Of a stretch of DNA of 64,000 nucleotides, positions 37,579 through 47,333 are shown in pieces (the stretch's first letter is position 1; the number at the start of each line of letters is the position of its first letter). The DNA is taken from the NCBI GenBank assembly GCA_023091665.1, contig JALJCQ010000007.1, positions 620,001-684,000 on the forward strand. The letters run 5' to 3'. The position numbers were made by a program, and so were the translations under genes. The notes beneath the pieces were generated by a model. That model made no database searches, was not told where the DNA came from, and saw only the letters and a list, made by a program, of their open reading frames with translations. Origin of the DNA: Pythium myriotylum (taxonomy: Eukaryota; Oomycota; Peronosporomycetes; Pythiales; Pythiaceae).

Positions 37579-39177
37579 ATGCGGCTTCTGTGGTTCGCAA
37601 CCCTGGCCTTTGGTCTCGCCAACGCAATCGCCGACATCGACAAGGATGGTTTCTCCCAGAACGGACGGACCACATATTGCCAGGCTGCGACGACCGAGCC
37701 CAAGCCACTCGAGTTTTATGATCTCAAGCCCAGCAGTGCCGACAAGTGCTCCGTGCGGCTCGAGATCAAGTCAGTGATCCTGCCGAGGGATGTCTCGAGC
37801 AACGCTACGCTGGTTGACATTGCTTGGAGTGTGTCTGTCGCGCCGGGCAACTCCACCGCCATGCTTTTCCCTAGCGTCATCAACGCCACTACGAAGCGTC
37901 CGAACGACATCACTAACACACTCGTGCGGGCTTGCCGCGTGGGGTCCAACTGCGCGACCGACAAGGACGTTGTCATCCCAATTGTCGTGAGCAGCGTCAA
38001 CGCGAGCGAGGCTTTCGATGCTCAGGGCAAGCGTAAGCTGGAGAACTACCGCTTTGCGTTCCGAAGTGCCGGGGAGTACGTGCTGCTGGCGGCGATCACC
38101 TTACCAAGCGACAAGGGTTTCATCGACTTCGTCGTGCTCCAGCAGCTTAAGATCACGGCCAAGGCCTCGACTCGCGTGGGCGCTAGCGACGCCAAGAACT
38201 CAACGGTCGGAGTCGTCGTTGGCGACGGGTTCAACGAGAACTTGATGACCGGGAGCATTCAGAGAGAAGCAACTCCCAAGCCGACCAAGGATGCCTCCTC
38301 ACAAGATAAAGCTGTGGACGTCCAGCAAGGTTCGTCGTTGTCGAGCAAAACCAACGTCACCAATATCGCAGTGCTTGCGTGTGTGGCCGCGACAGGCATC
38401 GTCGTCGCGCTCGTCTACTTCGTTGGTGTGAACAAGACCAAGAAGCAACAGAAAGATGAACTCCCGGCTCATCACTACCGCGACGCGTCCGACGACGAAG
38501 AGCGACGCAGCGATAGCCTCGCCGAGCCAACGTGGCACACCAAGGAACCGTCTATACAGTTACTTCAGTCACACGAACAGTCGGTGCATCAGCTGGCGCC
38601 CTCGAGCTTTCTCATTCATCCACCTGGCCAATGGCCAGGTCAGACCAATGGCCAGTCCATCAGTGACTCGATTTCATCGGGAGAAGACGTCATCCTCGAG
38701 TCGAACCGGAGTTACGCGACGTCATTCGGCAGTCTACACGACAGCCGAGTCGATATCCCGTCAATGCCGGTTGTTGTGAAGCCAGCAGCTGCGTTCTACG
38801 ACTCGATCGTCAATCTCCACGACAGTCACGTGAATATGCCACCAGTGCCTCGCACTCTGGAGACTGCTGAGCAATCGTACGACAATTCAGTTGGCAGTCT
38901 TCTAGACAGCCGTGTGGACCTGCCTGTTGACACCTCGGTCACCTCCTACGTCAGCTCGACAGACTCGGGTGAGTATGCCCTGGACGCCGAAGGGTTGATC
39001 ACGTCCATGGAAACGATCAATCCGACGAGCCGTCGCGAGCACTTATCGTTCGTCGCTGGTCCGGAGACCGAATCGGACCGAGGTCTCTCGAGTTCGGTTT
39101 GGGTCTACTCGGAGAGAGACTCGGAGCTGTACGGTGACAAAGCTGGCAACTTTATCGACACGTCGAACATTCATTAG
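37579..39177 (+). CDS. TYC-family type I membrane protein with triple GSLHDS tail
   Basis: Predicted 532 aa, with the signal peptide at 1-18. It is the first copy of the D-G-F-x-Q-x-G-x-T-T-Y-C-Q type. Cys are 34, 57, 119 and 125, and the second site reads D-K-C-S-V rather than K-C-P-V. The closing P-G-T-V motif is absent; the strand F-V-V-L-Q-Q-L-K runs straight into the stalk. The helix is at about 262-284. The 248-residue tail has three copies of a D-S-R-V-D/N motif: F-G-S-L-H-D-S-R-V-D-I-P, V-N-L-H-D-S-H-V-N-M-P and V-G-S-L-L-D-S-R-V-D-L-P. It then has I-T-S-M-E-T and S-E-R-D-S-E-L, both shared with the 40273 product. Confidence 0.92.
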   Translation: MRLLWFATLAFGLANAIADIDKDGFSQNGRTTYCQAATTEPKPLEFYDLKPSSADKCSVRLEIKSVILPRDVSSNATLVDIAWSVSVAPGNSTAMLFPSVINATTKRPNDITNTLVRACRVGSNCATDKDVVIPIVVSSVNASEAFDAQGKRKLENYRFAFRSAGEYVLLAAITLPSDKGFIDFVVLQQLKITAKASTRVGASDAKNSTVGVVVGDGFNENLMTGSIQREATPKPTKDASSQDKAVDVQQGSSLSSKTNVTNIAVLACVAATGIVVALVYFVGVNKTKKQQKDELPAHHYRDASDDEERRSDSLAEPTWHTKEPSIQLLQSHEQSVHQLAPSSFLIHPPGQWPGQTNGQSISDSISSGEDVILESNRSYATSFGSLHDSRVDIPSMPVVVKPAAAFYDSIVNLHDSHVNMPPVPRTLETAEQSYDNSVGSLLDSRVDLPVDTSVTSYVSSTDSGEYALDAEGLITSMETINPTSRREHLSFVAGPETESDRGLSSSVWVYSERDSELYGDKAGNFIDTSNIH

Positions 39178-40272
39178 ATGTTTTCTTAGAGTTTCGTGCG
39201 AGTGAGTGAAATACTAAGTTATTTACCGACAGCCTTTGTTTTGATATCGGTCTCTACTTTTCACTCAAATGACTTGATGATGAGATAGACAGAGGAAGAC
39301 AATGCGAAAAGATTAGTACGCCTTGGTACAGTAATCGACTCGCGCCCATTGCTGTGTACGGTGATGCTCTAGCAGTCTCATCTTGTAGCTGGACAGAGAC
39401 AGAGCGCGTATCCAACCGACTAAACAGCCATAAAACTGGCTCGCTCCCACTCAAATGTTGGATGATTTTACCCATCACAGCCTGGTTAGCGTGGCCCATC
39501 GCCGAAAGTCGGAGCGTCCGGCAGCCTCGATTATACCCCTCTCGTCCATCTGCAGTTCTCGCTCGGTTGAGACCTGCCAACATTGCCTTGCGACCAAAGC
39601 TTTCAAATCGCTTCGCAAACTAGACCACCAGCCGTATGGGAGAAGCAAGACGGATGGAAATTGGACGAATTGCCTTGAAGAGTTCTCCGAATTGGCTCCT
39701 GAAGCGAACTCACAGAGGAGTACCATTAGCGTGTCAGCAACGTACGAAGACATTTTCCAACTAGGTGCTAGATATTTTTGTCCTTGATGGTCGAGATATG
39801 GACCCGACACTACCCAAGCTGTTGTGCTGTTCGTCATGACGCCATGAAGAATCCATCGTCAGCAATAGCCGGGGGTGTTACGCTTGTACAGCTGGCCGGT
39901 GAGACCCAAGTTGAACGCCTGGAGGTGACCACCCTCCACACGTGGAAATGTAAAATCCCTCCAGTTCAACGAAACTCACTCGGACATATCCAAGCTCCCG
40001 AAAAGAGACCTCGTCTACTCGAACCTCGAACCTCTGGATGATGCGGCAGCTCAACTGGGCAAAACCCACCAGATGTCCTGCACCTGCCATTTCCGAAGAC
40101 ACTCGTCTGAGAAGATCCGTGCCTCGACTCCACGCCATGGAACGAAGTAGTGGGGTAGGACTCATCGGCCTGTCACTTATGTGCTACTCTACGCACGAGA
40201 CAAGCGAGCGTTCTGTACCGAGCCGAATTCCATAGACACGATCGCCATACGTGATAATTCCTTGTAGTAGTC
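39178..40272. other. Intergenic 1.1 kb, no gene seen
   Basis: Frames at 39455-39787 (plus) and 39475-39837 (minus) overlap each other and show no family motif or known domain. CCGAATTCCATAGACACG near 40221-40240 resembles the sequence before the gene at 6666. Confidence 0.45.
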
Positions 40273-41559
40273 ATGCGCCTTGCGTTTTTCGCCATCCTTG
40301 CGGCTATTGCCGTTGGCGAGTCTCGCGCGGCCACCAACATCGACAAGGACGGCTTCTTGTTGGATGGGAAGACGACGTACTGCCAGCAAGTCACAGCCGA
40401 GCAACAACAATTTGAGTTTTTTTCGATGCATCGATGGAGCGCCGGCAAATGCCCGATTGTTGTCGAGCTCACTGCAAAGAACTCGTCAACGAACTCGAAT
40501 ACCATCGAAATCGAATGGAGTGCGGCGACCGCACAGAGGCTGACTGGTGAGGTCATGCTCTCGAGCGTGATCGACGCATCTACCAAGCGACCGAGGGATA
40601 TCCTTGCGACTGCTCTGCTTGTCTGTCCAGCCGGCTCGAACTGCAAAGAGAACACGATTGTTCCCAACATCGTGGGGGAGTCAAGCTCTGCCGACGTTGG
40701 ACCTTTCAACGAGAATGGAAAGAAGATCCTGTCAAGATACACGTTCGAAGCACCTCCCTCTGGCAACTACATCGTTGCCGGCAAGGTCCAAGTTCTGTGC
40801 GACGCCGGCGTCGCAGAATTTGTTGTGTTCCAGCGCGTTACCTTCGTAAAGGAGAACGCCAGTCAGCCGCCAGACTTGCGTAGCGCAGTATCAACGACAA
40901 CCGAGAAGACTGAGACGACCGAAAAGACCGAGTCGGCCACGGAGCAATCGCCATCCATGCAAAATGTAGACATGCAAGACTCCAAGACCGGTGCCCTGTC
41001 TTCGTCTGGACCTGCGAAGAAGTCGAGCTCGGGTATCACCATCCTCGTTGGAAGTCTCGCTGGTTGCGGGTTCCTCATGGCCGTCGTTTTTCTCGCAACT
41101 GCGAAACGAGAGAAAAAGACCCATGAAAGACCAGTTCCGGATGTACCAATGCCGTCGGACGAGACGCTGAGGAATCTGGGTATCACCATTTCCATGGGTA
41201 TTGACAGTACGACCTCATCGGATCCGTACCTTGACACAAACCGCACCTCTCAGAGTTCTTACGGCGGTCTCCACGATAGCTGCATCGAATTGCCACCGAA
41301 AGCAATTCCTGCAGTGCCGACCATCGACGAGGCGCCGTTCGAGTCGAATGATGTACTCACGTCGATGGAGACGAAGGCAGGTAGCGGTCGAGGCAAGAAC
41401 AAGGCCAAGCCGAAAGTACCAGAGAACCTGACGGAATCCTTCAACCTCCATGCCGAAAGGGACTCGGAAGTGACTCGGACACAAAGAGCTGCAGCTCGGC
41501 CATCGCGAGGCCTCGTCCGCATAAAGTCGAGCGGCGTGGACGGTGCGGTGTGGCTTTAA
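40273..41559 (+). CDS. TYC-family type I membrane protein, LHDS tail, VWL terminus
   Basis: Predicted 428 aa, with the signal peptide at 1-20. Cys are 37, 60, 118 and 124; Cys176 is an extra in V-L-C-D-A-G. The ectodomain closes F-Q-R-V-T without a P-G-T-V motif. The short stalk has repeated T-E-K-T-E and ends V-D-M-Q-D-S-K-T-G-A-L-S-S-S, a pre-membrane segment shared across this subfamily. The helix is at about 254-276, ending T-A-K-R-E-K-K. The roughly 150-residue tail has Y-G-G-L-H-D-S-C-I-E-L-P, L-T-S-M-E-T, A-E-R-D-S-E-V and the terminus G-A-V-W-L. It combines the LHDS motif with the hydrophobic C-terminus seen on other subfamilies. Confidence 0.92.
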   Translation: MRLAFFAILAAIAVGESRAATNIDKDGFLLDGKTTYCQQVTAEQQQFEFFSMHRWSAGKCPIVVELTAKNSSTNSNTIEIEWSAATAQRLTGEVMLSSVIDASTKRPRDILATALLVCPAGSNCKENTIVPNIVGESSSADVGPFNENGKKILSRYTFEAPPSGNYIVAGKVQVLCDAGVAEFVVFQRVTFVKENASQPPDLRSAVSTTTEKTETTEKTESATEQSPSMQNVDMQDSKTGALSSSGPAKKSSSGITILVGSLAGCGFLMAVVFLATAKREKKTHERPVPDVPMPSDETLRNLGITISMGIDSTTSSDPYLDTNRTSQSSYGGLHDSCIELPPKAIPAVPTIDEAPFESNDVLTSMETKAGSGRGKNKAKPKVPENLTESFNLHAERDSEVTRTQRAAARPSRGLVRIKSSGVDGAVWL

Positions 41560-41920
41560 AACTAGGATAGTGTTAGATTTTTGTGTGGATGGGGTGACGT
41601 TCAATGGACTGTTGTCAAGTTTGCGTGCGTAGACAACTAAACTGTGCACTTGAAGATCCAGACAATATGTCAGGCATGTCTTGGTGATTCCCTGAAAAGT
41701 GTGATGAATCGCACTTCTAGGAGCTCACCGAACGGATGGATGAATCACGACTCGATTCCTGTCCCACAAGCGTTCGTAACACTTGGTGACTCGAATCCAT
41801 CGCGTCAGATTCGGTCTTTGAGGCTTTCGACACGTCTACTTTTGCTAGCACGGGATGTGCGACTGGGTGTCCGTGTCTTCCTTGCTAACGACTTTTCGCA
41901 CATGGGAAATACTACCCGTG
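41560..41920. other. Spacer before decayed copies
   Basis: No gene is seen between the stop of the gene at 40273 and the ATG-like start of the relic at 41921. Confidence 0.5.
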
Positions 41921-42760
41921 ATGAAACGACGAAATTCAAGATCTTCGTCGTGGATCTTCCTAGTGGCTTTCGTTCAGGCCGCCAACACCTCGACCTGGAT
42001 GGTTTCATCCAAGAAAGGATGACCACTGACTGCTAGATCACAAAGCCCGACAAGAGCCCTCTCTCGATCCGCTCAATCATACCGACCAGCGCCGGTCAAA
42101 TGTTTTGAGATTTTAGCCACTGCGCAATCTTACAGAAAATACCGACCCGATCTGACCTCTCTCAACCCGTGTCCGTAGCAATGACGGACACTTTTTTCCG
42201 TTGGCACCTTCGCGCACGGGCACAAAAGTCCATGATCATCGCGCTGGCCATACATGCGGCGGACGCACAGGACACGAGTGCCGTCCGCCACCCCACAGGC
42301 AGGCCCTGCCACGCAGATCTGTCCCGGCTCGTCGCATCCAGTTTACATCCCTGGCTCTCCAGTCAGGTCGACCCGCGGTAACTTTGGCGCATAGAGCTCA
42401 AGCTATCAGGGTACATTAATTGGGCTCAATAGACTTCATCTTCTTCATCATCACTCTTTCCTCCGTTCTCAATGTCCTAGCTTCCCGATGCGGATTTCGA
42501 CCGTTGTTTTAGCAACGTTTTGCAAGCGTACCGTTTGGCTCCAAGTGTGAAGACAGTAGCGACGTCTTCATGCCGACGCTGAGGATTAAGCCATCTCTGT
42601 AGGACATTTCGAAGCATCAGCGAGCGCCACATCGGAAGTTTCTGCTTACCTGACCTTCTTCCAATCTCTATGCCATTGGCACCAAGATCAACGAGCTCGT
42701 GGCGTTCAAGCGGGTCATCGACTGGGAGCTCAGCGTAGGAAGACAGTGTCAATATTGTTC
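41921..42760 (+). pseudogene. Decayed 'DGFxQDG' TYC-family copy
   Basis: ATG at 41921 begins a signal-peptide-like M-K-R-R-N-S...W-I-F-L-V-A-F-V-Q-A-A-N. After a frame change comes L-D-L-D-G-F-I-Q-E-R-M-T-T-D-C-stop, matching N-I-D-x-D-G-F-x-Q-D-G-x-T-T-Y-C, then P-L-S-I...T-S-A-G-Q-M-F, the place of S-S-A-G-K-C-P. Near 42520 another frame gives F-G-S-K-C-E-D-S-S-D-V-F-M-P-T, matching G-S-N-C-x-x-x-x-D-V-Y-x-P-T. Near 42690 L-V-A-F-K-R-V occurs at the place of F-V-V-F-Q-R-V. Stops and shifts throughout; stalk and helix are not found. Confidence 0.72.
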
Positions 42761-42809
42761 AACCGCCGGACGCCTCTGACCAGAGTCTGCAAGACTGTTG
42801 TTTCGCCAT

Positions 42810-43330
42810 GATGGGTTGACTACAAGCATTCCAGCGTGACCTATTGCCAGATCGCTTCTGACCAGCGATCAAACAGCGCCTTATTCAATACGTCGACACA
42901 CAGAGTATCTTCACCTCGACAGCAAAGCTGACTGGGATATCACTCGGCCCTGTGGAAGTGGAGACAGCTCTTCTTCACAATGTGCTCCACGGCTGTAGTG
43001 ACAAGGTGGACGCGCTCTTCGCACCCGTGCCATACCGTGTATCGGGAGCTCGGTTCTCCGTTGTGCCGAAACTCCGCAAACGACAGGATTTGGTGCCAAA
43101 TCGAAAACGCTTACTCATCCACCAGAGCGGATGTGGGACTCTAGCCTCAGGCAGCCTCTCGCTGCGTGACGCTTATCAGTTTCACTTCCGCCAGGTGGTT
43201 GGGTGTGACTCAAATCTGGTTGTAATTGTCGTAGAGTGTGTAGACTGGCTGGAGAGTGCGCAACGTGTGATTGAACTTGCAGTTCCGACAGCAACCCGTT
43301 GCCCTCATGCAGGTGACGCGTCACCAAAGG
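42810..43330 (+). pseudogene. Second decayed 'DGFxQDG' fragment
   Basis: At about 42831-42870 the frame reads S-V-T-Y-C-Q-I-A-S-D-Q-R, close to T-T-Y-C-Q-A-V-T-K-E-Q-R. Further on (about 43170-43215), D-A-Y-Q-F-H-F...N-L-V-V-I-V resembles the Y-Q-F-K-F...Y-V-I-V-G strands of the 57232 product. The linking sequence is poorly preserved, so the extent is approximate. If correct, it is a second dead copy directly downstream of the first. Confidence 0.45.
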
Positions 43331-43772
43331 ATGGCCGCTGCAGCTTGTGCGTGAAACCTCTAAAATCCAAAGGAACGCTGTCTGTCCCCACTCACAGGAA
43401 GACCCAAAGACACAACGTTCTTCGTACTTTCGTGTAATTATGTCCTGGAAACGGGCACTCACGGAGACGATCGTCTCACCTGAGTCTGCCTCGAGACCAG
43501 ATGGACCAGGTTCCTCCAACCCGAGGATGAGTGAGTCAACGGAAGTGGGTGAACTCGAGTTTTCATGGCCACACACAAGATCCCACGAGACGGATCAAGT
43601 ATTGTGGGGTGGGGTGCGCCGCGAACACAAAACTTCGTCACACCCAACCCTATCGTTGACGCCGTTGATGTCCGTAATCTTTGCGTGCCATCGCATGTGT
43701 GACTGTCCTCGTTCATTCAAGTATCAGAGACCACTTGAGAACATTTTGCGATATTGACGCAAAGGAGGGGCG
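43331..43772. other. Spacer with initiator-like element
   Basis: No gene is seen. CCACTTGAGAACATT at 43731-43745 lies 27 bases before the next ATG and belongs to the recurrent YCACTYGxGAAYT-like set. Confidence 0.45.
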
Positions 43773-44975
43773 ATGAAGCGAGCTCTTCTCGTCGTCCTTG
43801 CGGTCGCCGTAACGCTCGCGCGAGCCGCCGACATCGACAACGACGGCTTCCTACAAGATGGCAAGACCACCTACTGCCAGGCCGTCACCAAAGAGCAGCG
43901 CCCTCTAGAGTTCCTGTCGCTCTCCCCATCCAGTGCCGGCCGATGTCCCGTCACCATCGACATCGCCCTCCAAGCGCGAACGTATTCGATGACCGAGTCG
44001 ACGTTTAGCTTCACGTGGTCGGCATCGCTGGCGAAGACAAACGCGTCGCTATTTCCTGGTGTCGTGAACAAGTCGACGGGCCTCCCCACCGATATTGTAG
44101 GAGCCACGTTGCAAGCGTGTCGTGCTGGGTCCAACTGCGTGAACAGCAGCGACGTGTACTCAACGGCCGCACAAGGACGCGACAGCTCGATCGGCGCGTT
44201 CGGATCGACGGGGAAGCGAGAACTGGGGAGCTTTTCATTTGTTCTGCCGCATTCGTCGGAATTTACGATCGTTGGCAAGATTACATTGCGGGGCACGACG
44301 GGTGCCGTCGACTTTGTGGTATTTCAGCGTGTGACGACGAGTTCTCTGGGTCGAGACATCCCAGGAACCGTGCTACCTCGAGTCGTGCATGGTATCGAGA
44401 CCAACAAAACGAATAGCACAGCTTCGCATGCATCACCCTCTCCTTCACCGACGACCTGGCAGTTTGGGATTTCTCATGAAGCGAAGACTGAGAGGCCGGA
44501 TTTGACCCTTGGTCCTGTGACTGTTGACGCCCAGGACGACCAGAACGGTGGCTTCTCAGGGTCCTCATCTTCTTCGACCAAAAGCATGGTCATGGTTGGT
44601 ATTATCGTCTGCGTCGCGTTAGTGAGCGCCACGGTGTTCGTAGTGACAGCAAGAGTCCACAAGAAACTCACGGATTCTTCAGTGGATCGGGAACTCTTTG
44701 TCGAGCACGAGATGGACGCTCAGTTCTGTCCCGCCCCGACTCAACCTGCCGCCCCGAGTCAACCTGCCGCGCCGACTCAGCATCCCGCGTCGCCGATGCC
44801 CAATCTTCGCGAGCAGCGCCAAGCTGTCGCGCTCCAGCAACGCGTGGATATCCACCAGGTCGAGTTCGAAGAGTATCCAGCGCAGCTTTACAGTTTCGCT
44901 GCGTCGTCCGAGGATGGCATGAGCAGCCGCGTGCTGTCTGAAACCACCTCGGAGGACATGAGTGTCTCGAAGTAA
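43773..44975 (+). CDS. TYC-family type I membrane protein, 'MPNLREQ' tail
   Basis: Predicted 400 aa, with the signal peptide at 1-19 (M-K-R-A-L-L...). Cys are 35, 58, 116 and 122. Ectodomain elements are D-G-F-L-Q-D-G-K-T-T-Y-C-Q-A-V-T-K-E-Q-R-P, S-T-G-L-P-T-D-I-V-G and G-A-F-G-S-T-G-K-R-E-L. Closing is I-P-G-T-V-L-P. The stalk has sequons and a Ser/Pro run, then V-D-A-Q-D-D-Q-N-G-G-F before the helix (271-291). The roughly 110-residue tail begins with a Q-P-A-A-P repeat, then M-P-N-L-R-E-Q-R-Q-A-V-A-L-Q-Q-R-V, Y-S-F-A-A-S-S-E-D-G and a Ser/Thr-rich end. Near twin of the copy at 46182, differing most in the stalk. Confidence 0.92.
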   Translation: MKRALLVVLAVAVTLARAADIDNDGFLQDGKTTYCQAVTKEQRPLEFLSLSPSSAGRCPVTIDIALQARTYSMTESTFSFTWSASLAKTNASLFPGVVNKSTGLPTDIVGATLQACRAGSNCVNSSDVYSTAAQGRDSSIGAFGSTGKRELGSFSFVLPHSSEFTIVGKITLRGTTGAVDFVVFQRVTTSSLGRDIPGTVLPRVVHGIETNKTNSTASHASPSPSPTTWQFGISHEAKTERPDLTLGPVTVDAQDDQNGGFSGSSSSSTKSMVMVGIIVCVALVSATVFVVTARVHKKLTDSSVDRELFVEHEMDAQFCPAPTQPAAPSQPAAPTQHPASPMPNLREQRQAVALQQRVDIHQVEFEEYPAQLYSFAASSEDGMSSRVLSETTSEDMSVSK

Positions 44976-46181
44976 AGCGTGTGTGAATGTAACGGACCTT
45001 CATGTCTTGAGAAAAATAGAGTACCTTTATGCACGTGATTCATCGATGCAATAGCTCACTGTCCGGTAAGGCGTGCTTGTACAATAGTTTTCTGATGGCA
45101 ACGCGTGGTTGGCTTCAGTTTGTAGCGGCTATCGCTTCTCATTCCTGATCTCTTTACGCCTCTCCTCCTCTATCTTTGTCCGCCACCATTCCACTTTTCA
45201 CTCGCTTACGCTCGCTCGGTCGCTCCGCCGTCCTCTCCGCTCCGTTCTCCGCTATGTCTGACAAGATTCGCCAGCCTGCCTCGCTCTAGAAGTTGTACTC
45301 ACAGGTCAAGATTTCATCACTCCAGGTCCAGAATAGGTACCGAGCAAGACGGTAGCATGACACAAGCGCCCATGAGCCGATCCGAACAGCACTTGTATTT
45401 TTGATTTCCCCTCTTAATCAAGCGACCAATTCTGGTGTCAAACTCCTCAAGTGAACCTGACATGGCGAACTGGACGCAAACTCGGCCGATCACAAGCTCT
45501 TGAATGTGATCCCAGTACTTCGTACCTCTGCAAACCCAAAAGATAAACGAATCTACGCTGGCTGTGACTTGTGCTTTCTTTCCTGCTTCGATTTGAATGT
45601 GATCGCAGTTTTCCCAAATTTTCACCTTTGATTCCTAATATTTCATTGTTCTGACTCCGAGCTCGTAGTTTAATTCAATACCCTCAATCCTAATTTTCAA
45701 TACCCTATATTCAAGTTTTAGTTATCCGAATCCTGATATTGAAATATTACAAAGTGAGAAATTTGTTTTTTTCGATATTTCACTATTGAAATCCAAATAT
45801 TGTGAAAACCAAAGTCAATATTTCGAAACATTCTAAATATTATTTAGAATGTTTCGAAATTTCGGTTCACCAGGATTCCTGACGTGGACAGTCTCAAAGA
45901 CGGTCGTCCACGCTTCCTGTGCCTCGAATCCAGACGGTCTGGTGCGCCCAGCAAATCCAATGGATGTGATGATCCATGGATCGTCCATGGGTGAGGTGGC
46001 CGTGATCCGAAGTTCAGGTGCAGTTTTGTGCCCGTGAGCTCATGGATGAAGAATCCAACCGTGCTGGCAACGTTGTTGACGTGTCCTGCAAAGCGGCAGA
46101 TGGTGTCTTGTCTCCAAGAGAGGAGACCCCTATTTTGGTGGGCCATGTTTACTTGTGGATGCCCATCGCCGTGGTCACGCG
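44976..46181. other. Intergenic with AT-rich hairpin
   Basis: An AT-rich stretch (about 45640-45850) contains repeated C-A-A-T-A-C-C-C-T and A-T-A-T-T elements and the 19-bp hairpin at 45820-45860. A minus-strand frame at 45317-45625 (102 codons) reads like protein but has no recognised domain or signal peptide; it could be a remnant of an unrelated gene. Confidence 0.5.
45820..45860. repeat. Perfect 19-bp inverted repeat, 3-base loop
   Basis: ATTTCGAAACATTCTAAAT (45820-45838) and its exact reverse complement (45842-45860) are separated by ATT. It sits at the end of an AT-rich tract between two near-twin array genes. Confidence 0.92.
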
Positions 46182-47333
46182 ATGAAGCGAGCTCTTCTCG
46201 CCTTGCTTGCGCTCGCCGTAGCGCTCGCGCGAGCCGCCGACATCGACAACGACGGCTTCCTACAAGATGGCAAGACCACCTACTGCCAGGCCGTCACCAA
46301 AGAGCAGCGCCCTCTAGAGTTCCTGTCGCTCTCCCCATCCAGTGCCGGCCGATGTCCCGTCACCATCGACATGGACGTCCAAGCGCGAACATATTCGATG
46401 ACCGAGTCCACATTTGACGTCACGTGGTCGGCATTGCTCGCAAAGACGAACGCGTCGCTGTTCCCTGGAGTCGTGAACAAGTCGACTGGTCTACCCACCA
46501 ATATCGTAGGAGCCGCATTGCGAGCATGCCGCGCAGGCTCCAATTGTGTGAACAGCAGCGATGTGTTCTCAGCGGCTGCACAAGGGCGCGACAGCTCGAT
46601 CGGCGCGTTCGGATCGACGGGGAAGCGAGAACTGGGGAGCTTTTCGTTTGTTCTGCCGCATTCGACGGAGTTTACGATCGTTGGCAAGATCACACTGCGT
46701 GGTGTGACGGGTGCCGTCGACTTTGTGGCGTTGCAACGTGTGAAGACGAGTTCTCTGGGTCGAGACATTCCAGGAACCGTGCGACCACGAAACGTGACTG
46801 ACGTGAAGACCAACAAAACCAACACGACCAACACGACAGCTACTCCTTCTCCTCAGCGAACGTCGACCCAGCAGCCTGGTCTGACGCTCGGACCGGTCGG
46901 TGTTGACGCGCAGGACGACCGGAACAGTGGCATTTCGTCCTCGTCATCGTCCTCCCCAGTAAAAAACGTGATCATTGTCGGCGTCATCGCCTGCATTGCG
47001 TTGGTCGGCGTCGCAGTGTTCGTCGTGACGGCCCGATTCCGCAGGCAACTCACTGACTCGGACCTCGACAGCGACGACTTTGACGAGCGCGAGACGAACA
47101 TGCAGTTTGCTTCCTCGCCGATGCCCAATCTCCGCGAGCAGCGCCAAGCTGTCGCGCTCCAGCAACGCGTGGACATCCACCAGGGCGAGTTCGAAATGTA
47201 TCCAGCGCAGCTTTACAGTTTCGCCGCATCGTCCGAGGATGGTACGAGCAGCCGCGCGCTGTCGGAGAGCACGCTCGCAAGCCACGAGGATCTGAGTGTC
47301 TCCACAGTGTCGAACGGAGACTTTCCCCAGTGA
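46182..47333 (+). CDS. TYC-family type I membrane protein, 'MPNLREQ' tail (twin)
   Basis: Predicted 383 aa. The frame runs from 46155, but the ATG at 46182 aligns with the twin at 43773. Cys are 35, 58, 116 and 122. DNA identity to the twin is nearly complete from the signal-peptide end through R-C-P-V-T-I-D (about 150 bases) and high through the ectodomain. The stalk after I-P-G-T-V-R-P differs (N-K-T-N-T-T-N-T-T sequon run). The pre-membrane V-D-A-Q-D-D-R-N-S-G and the M-P-N-L-R-E-Q tail are conserved, but the tail lacks the twin's Q-P-A-A-P repeat and ends G-D-F-P-Q. Confidence 0.92.
   Translation: MKRALLALLALAVALARAADIDNDGFLQDGKTTYCQAVTKEQRPLEFLSLSPSSAGRCPVTIDMDVQARTYSMTESTFDVTWSALLAKTNASLFPGVVNKSTGLPTNIVGAALRACRAGSNCVNSSDVFSAAAQGRDSSIGAFGSTGKRELGSFSFVLPHSTEFTIVGKITLRGVTGAVDFVALQRVKTSSLGRDIPGTVRPRNVTDVKTNKTNTTNTTATPSPQRTSTQQPGLTLGPVGVDAQDDRNSGISSSSSSSPVKNVIIVGVIACIALVGVAVFVVTARFRRQLTDSDLDSDDFDERETNMQFASSPMPNLREQRQAVALQQRVDIHQGEFEMYPAQLYSFAASSEDGTSSRALSESTLASHEDLSVSTVSNGDFPQ

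Noticed and set aside
45317..45625. Minus-strand frame of 102 codons that reads somewhat like protein
   Set aside because: No recognised domain and no start context. Kept only as a remark on the spacer; a database search would decide.
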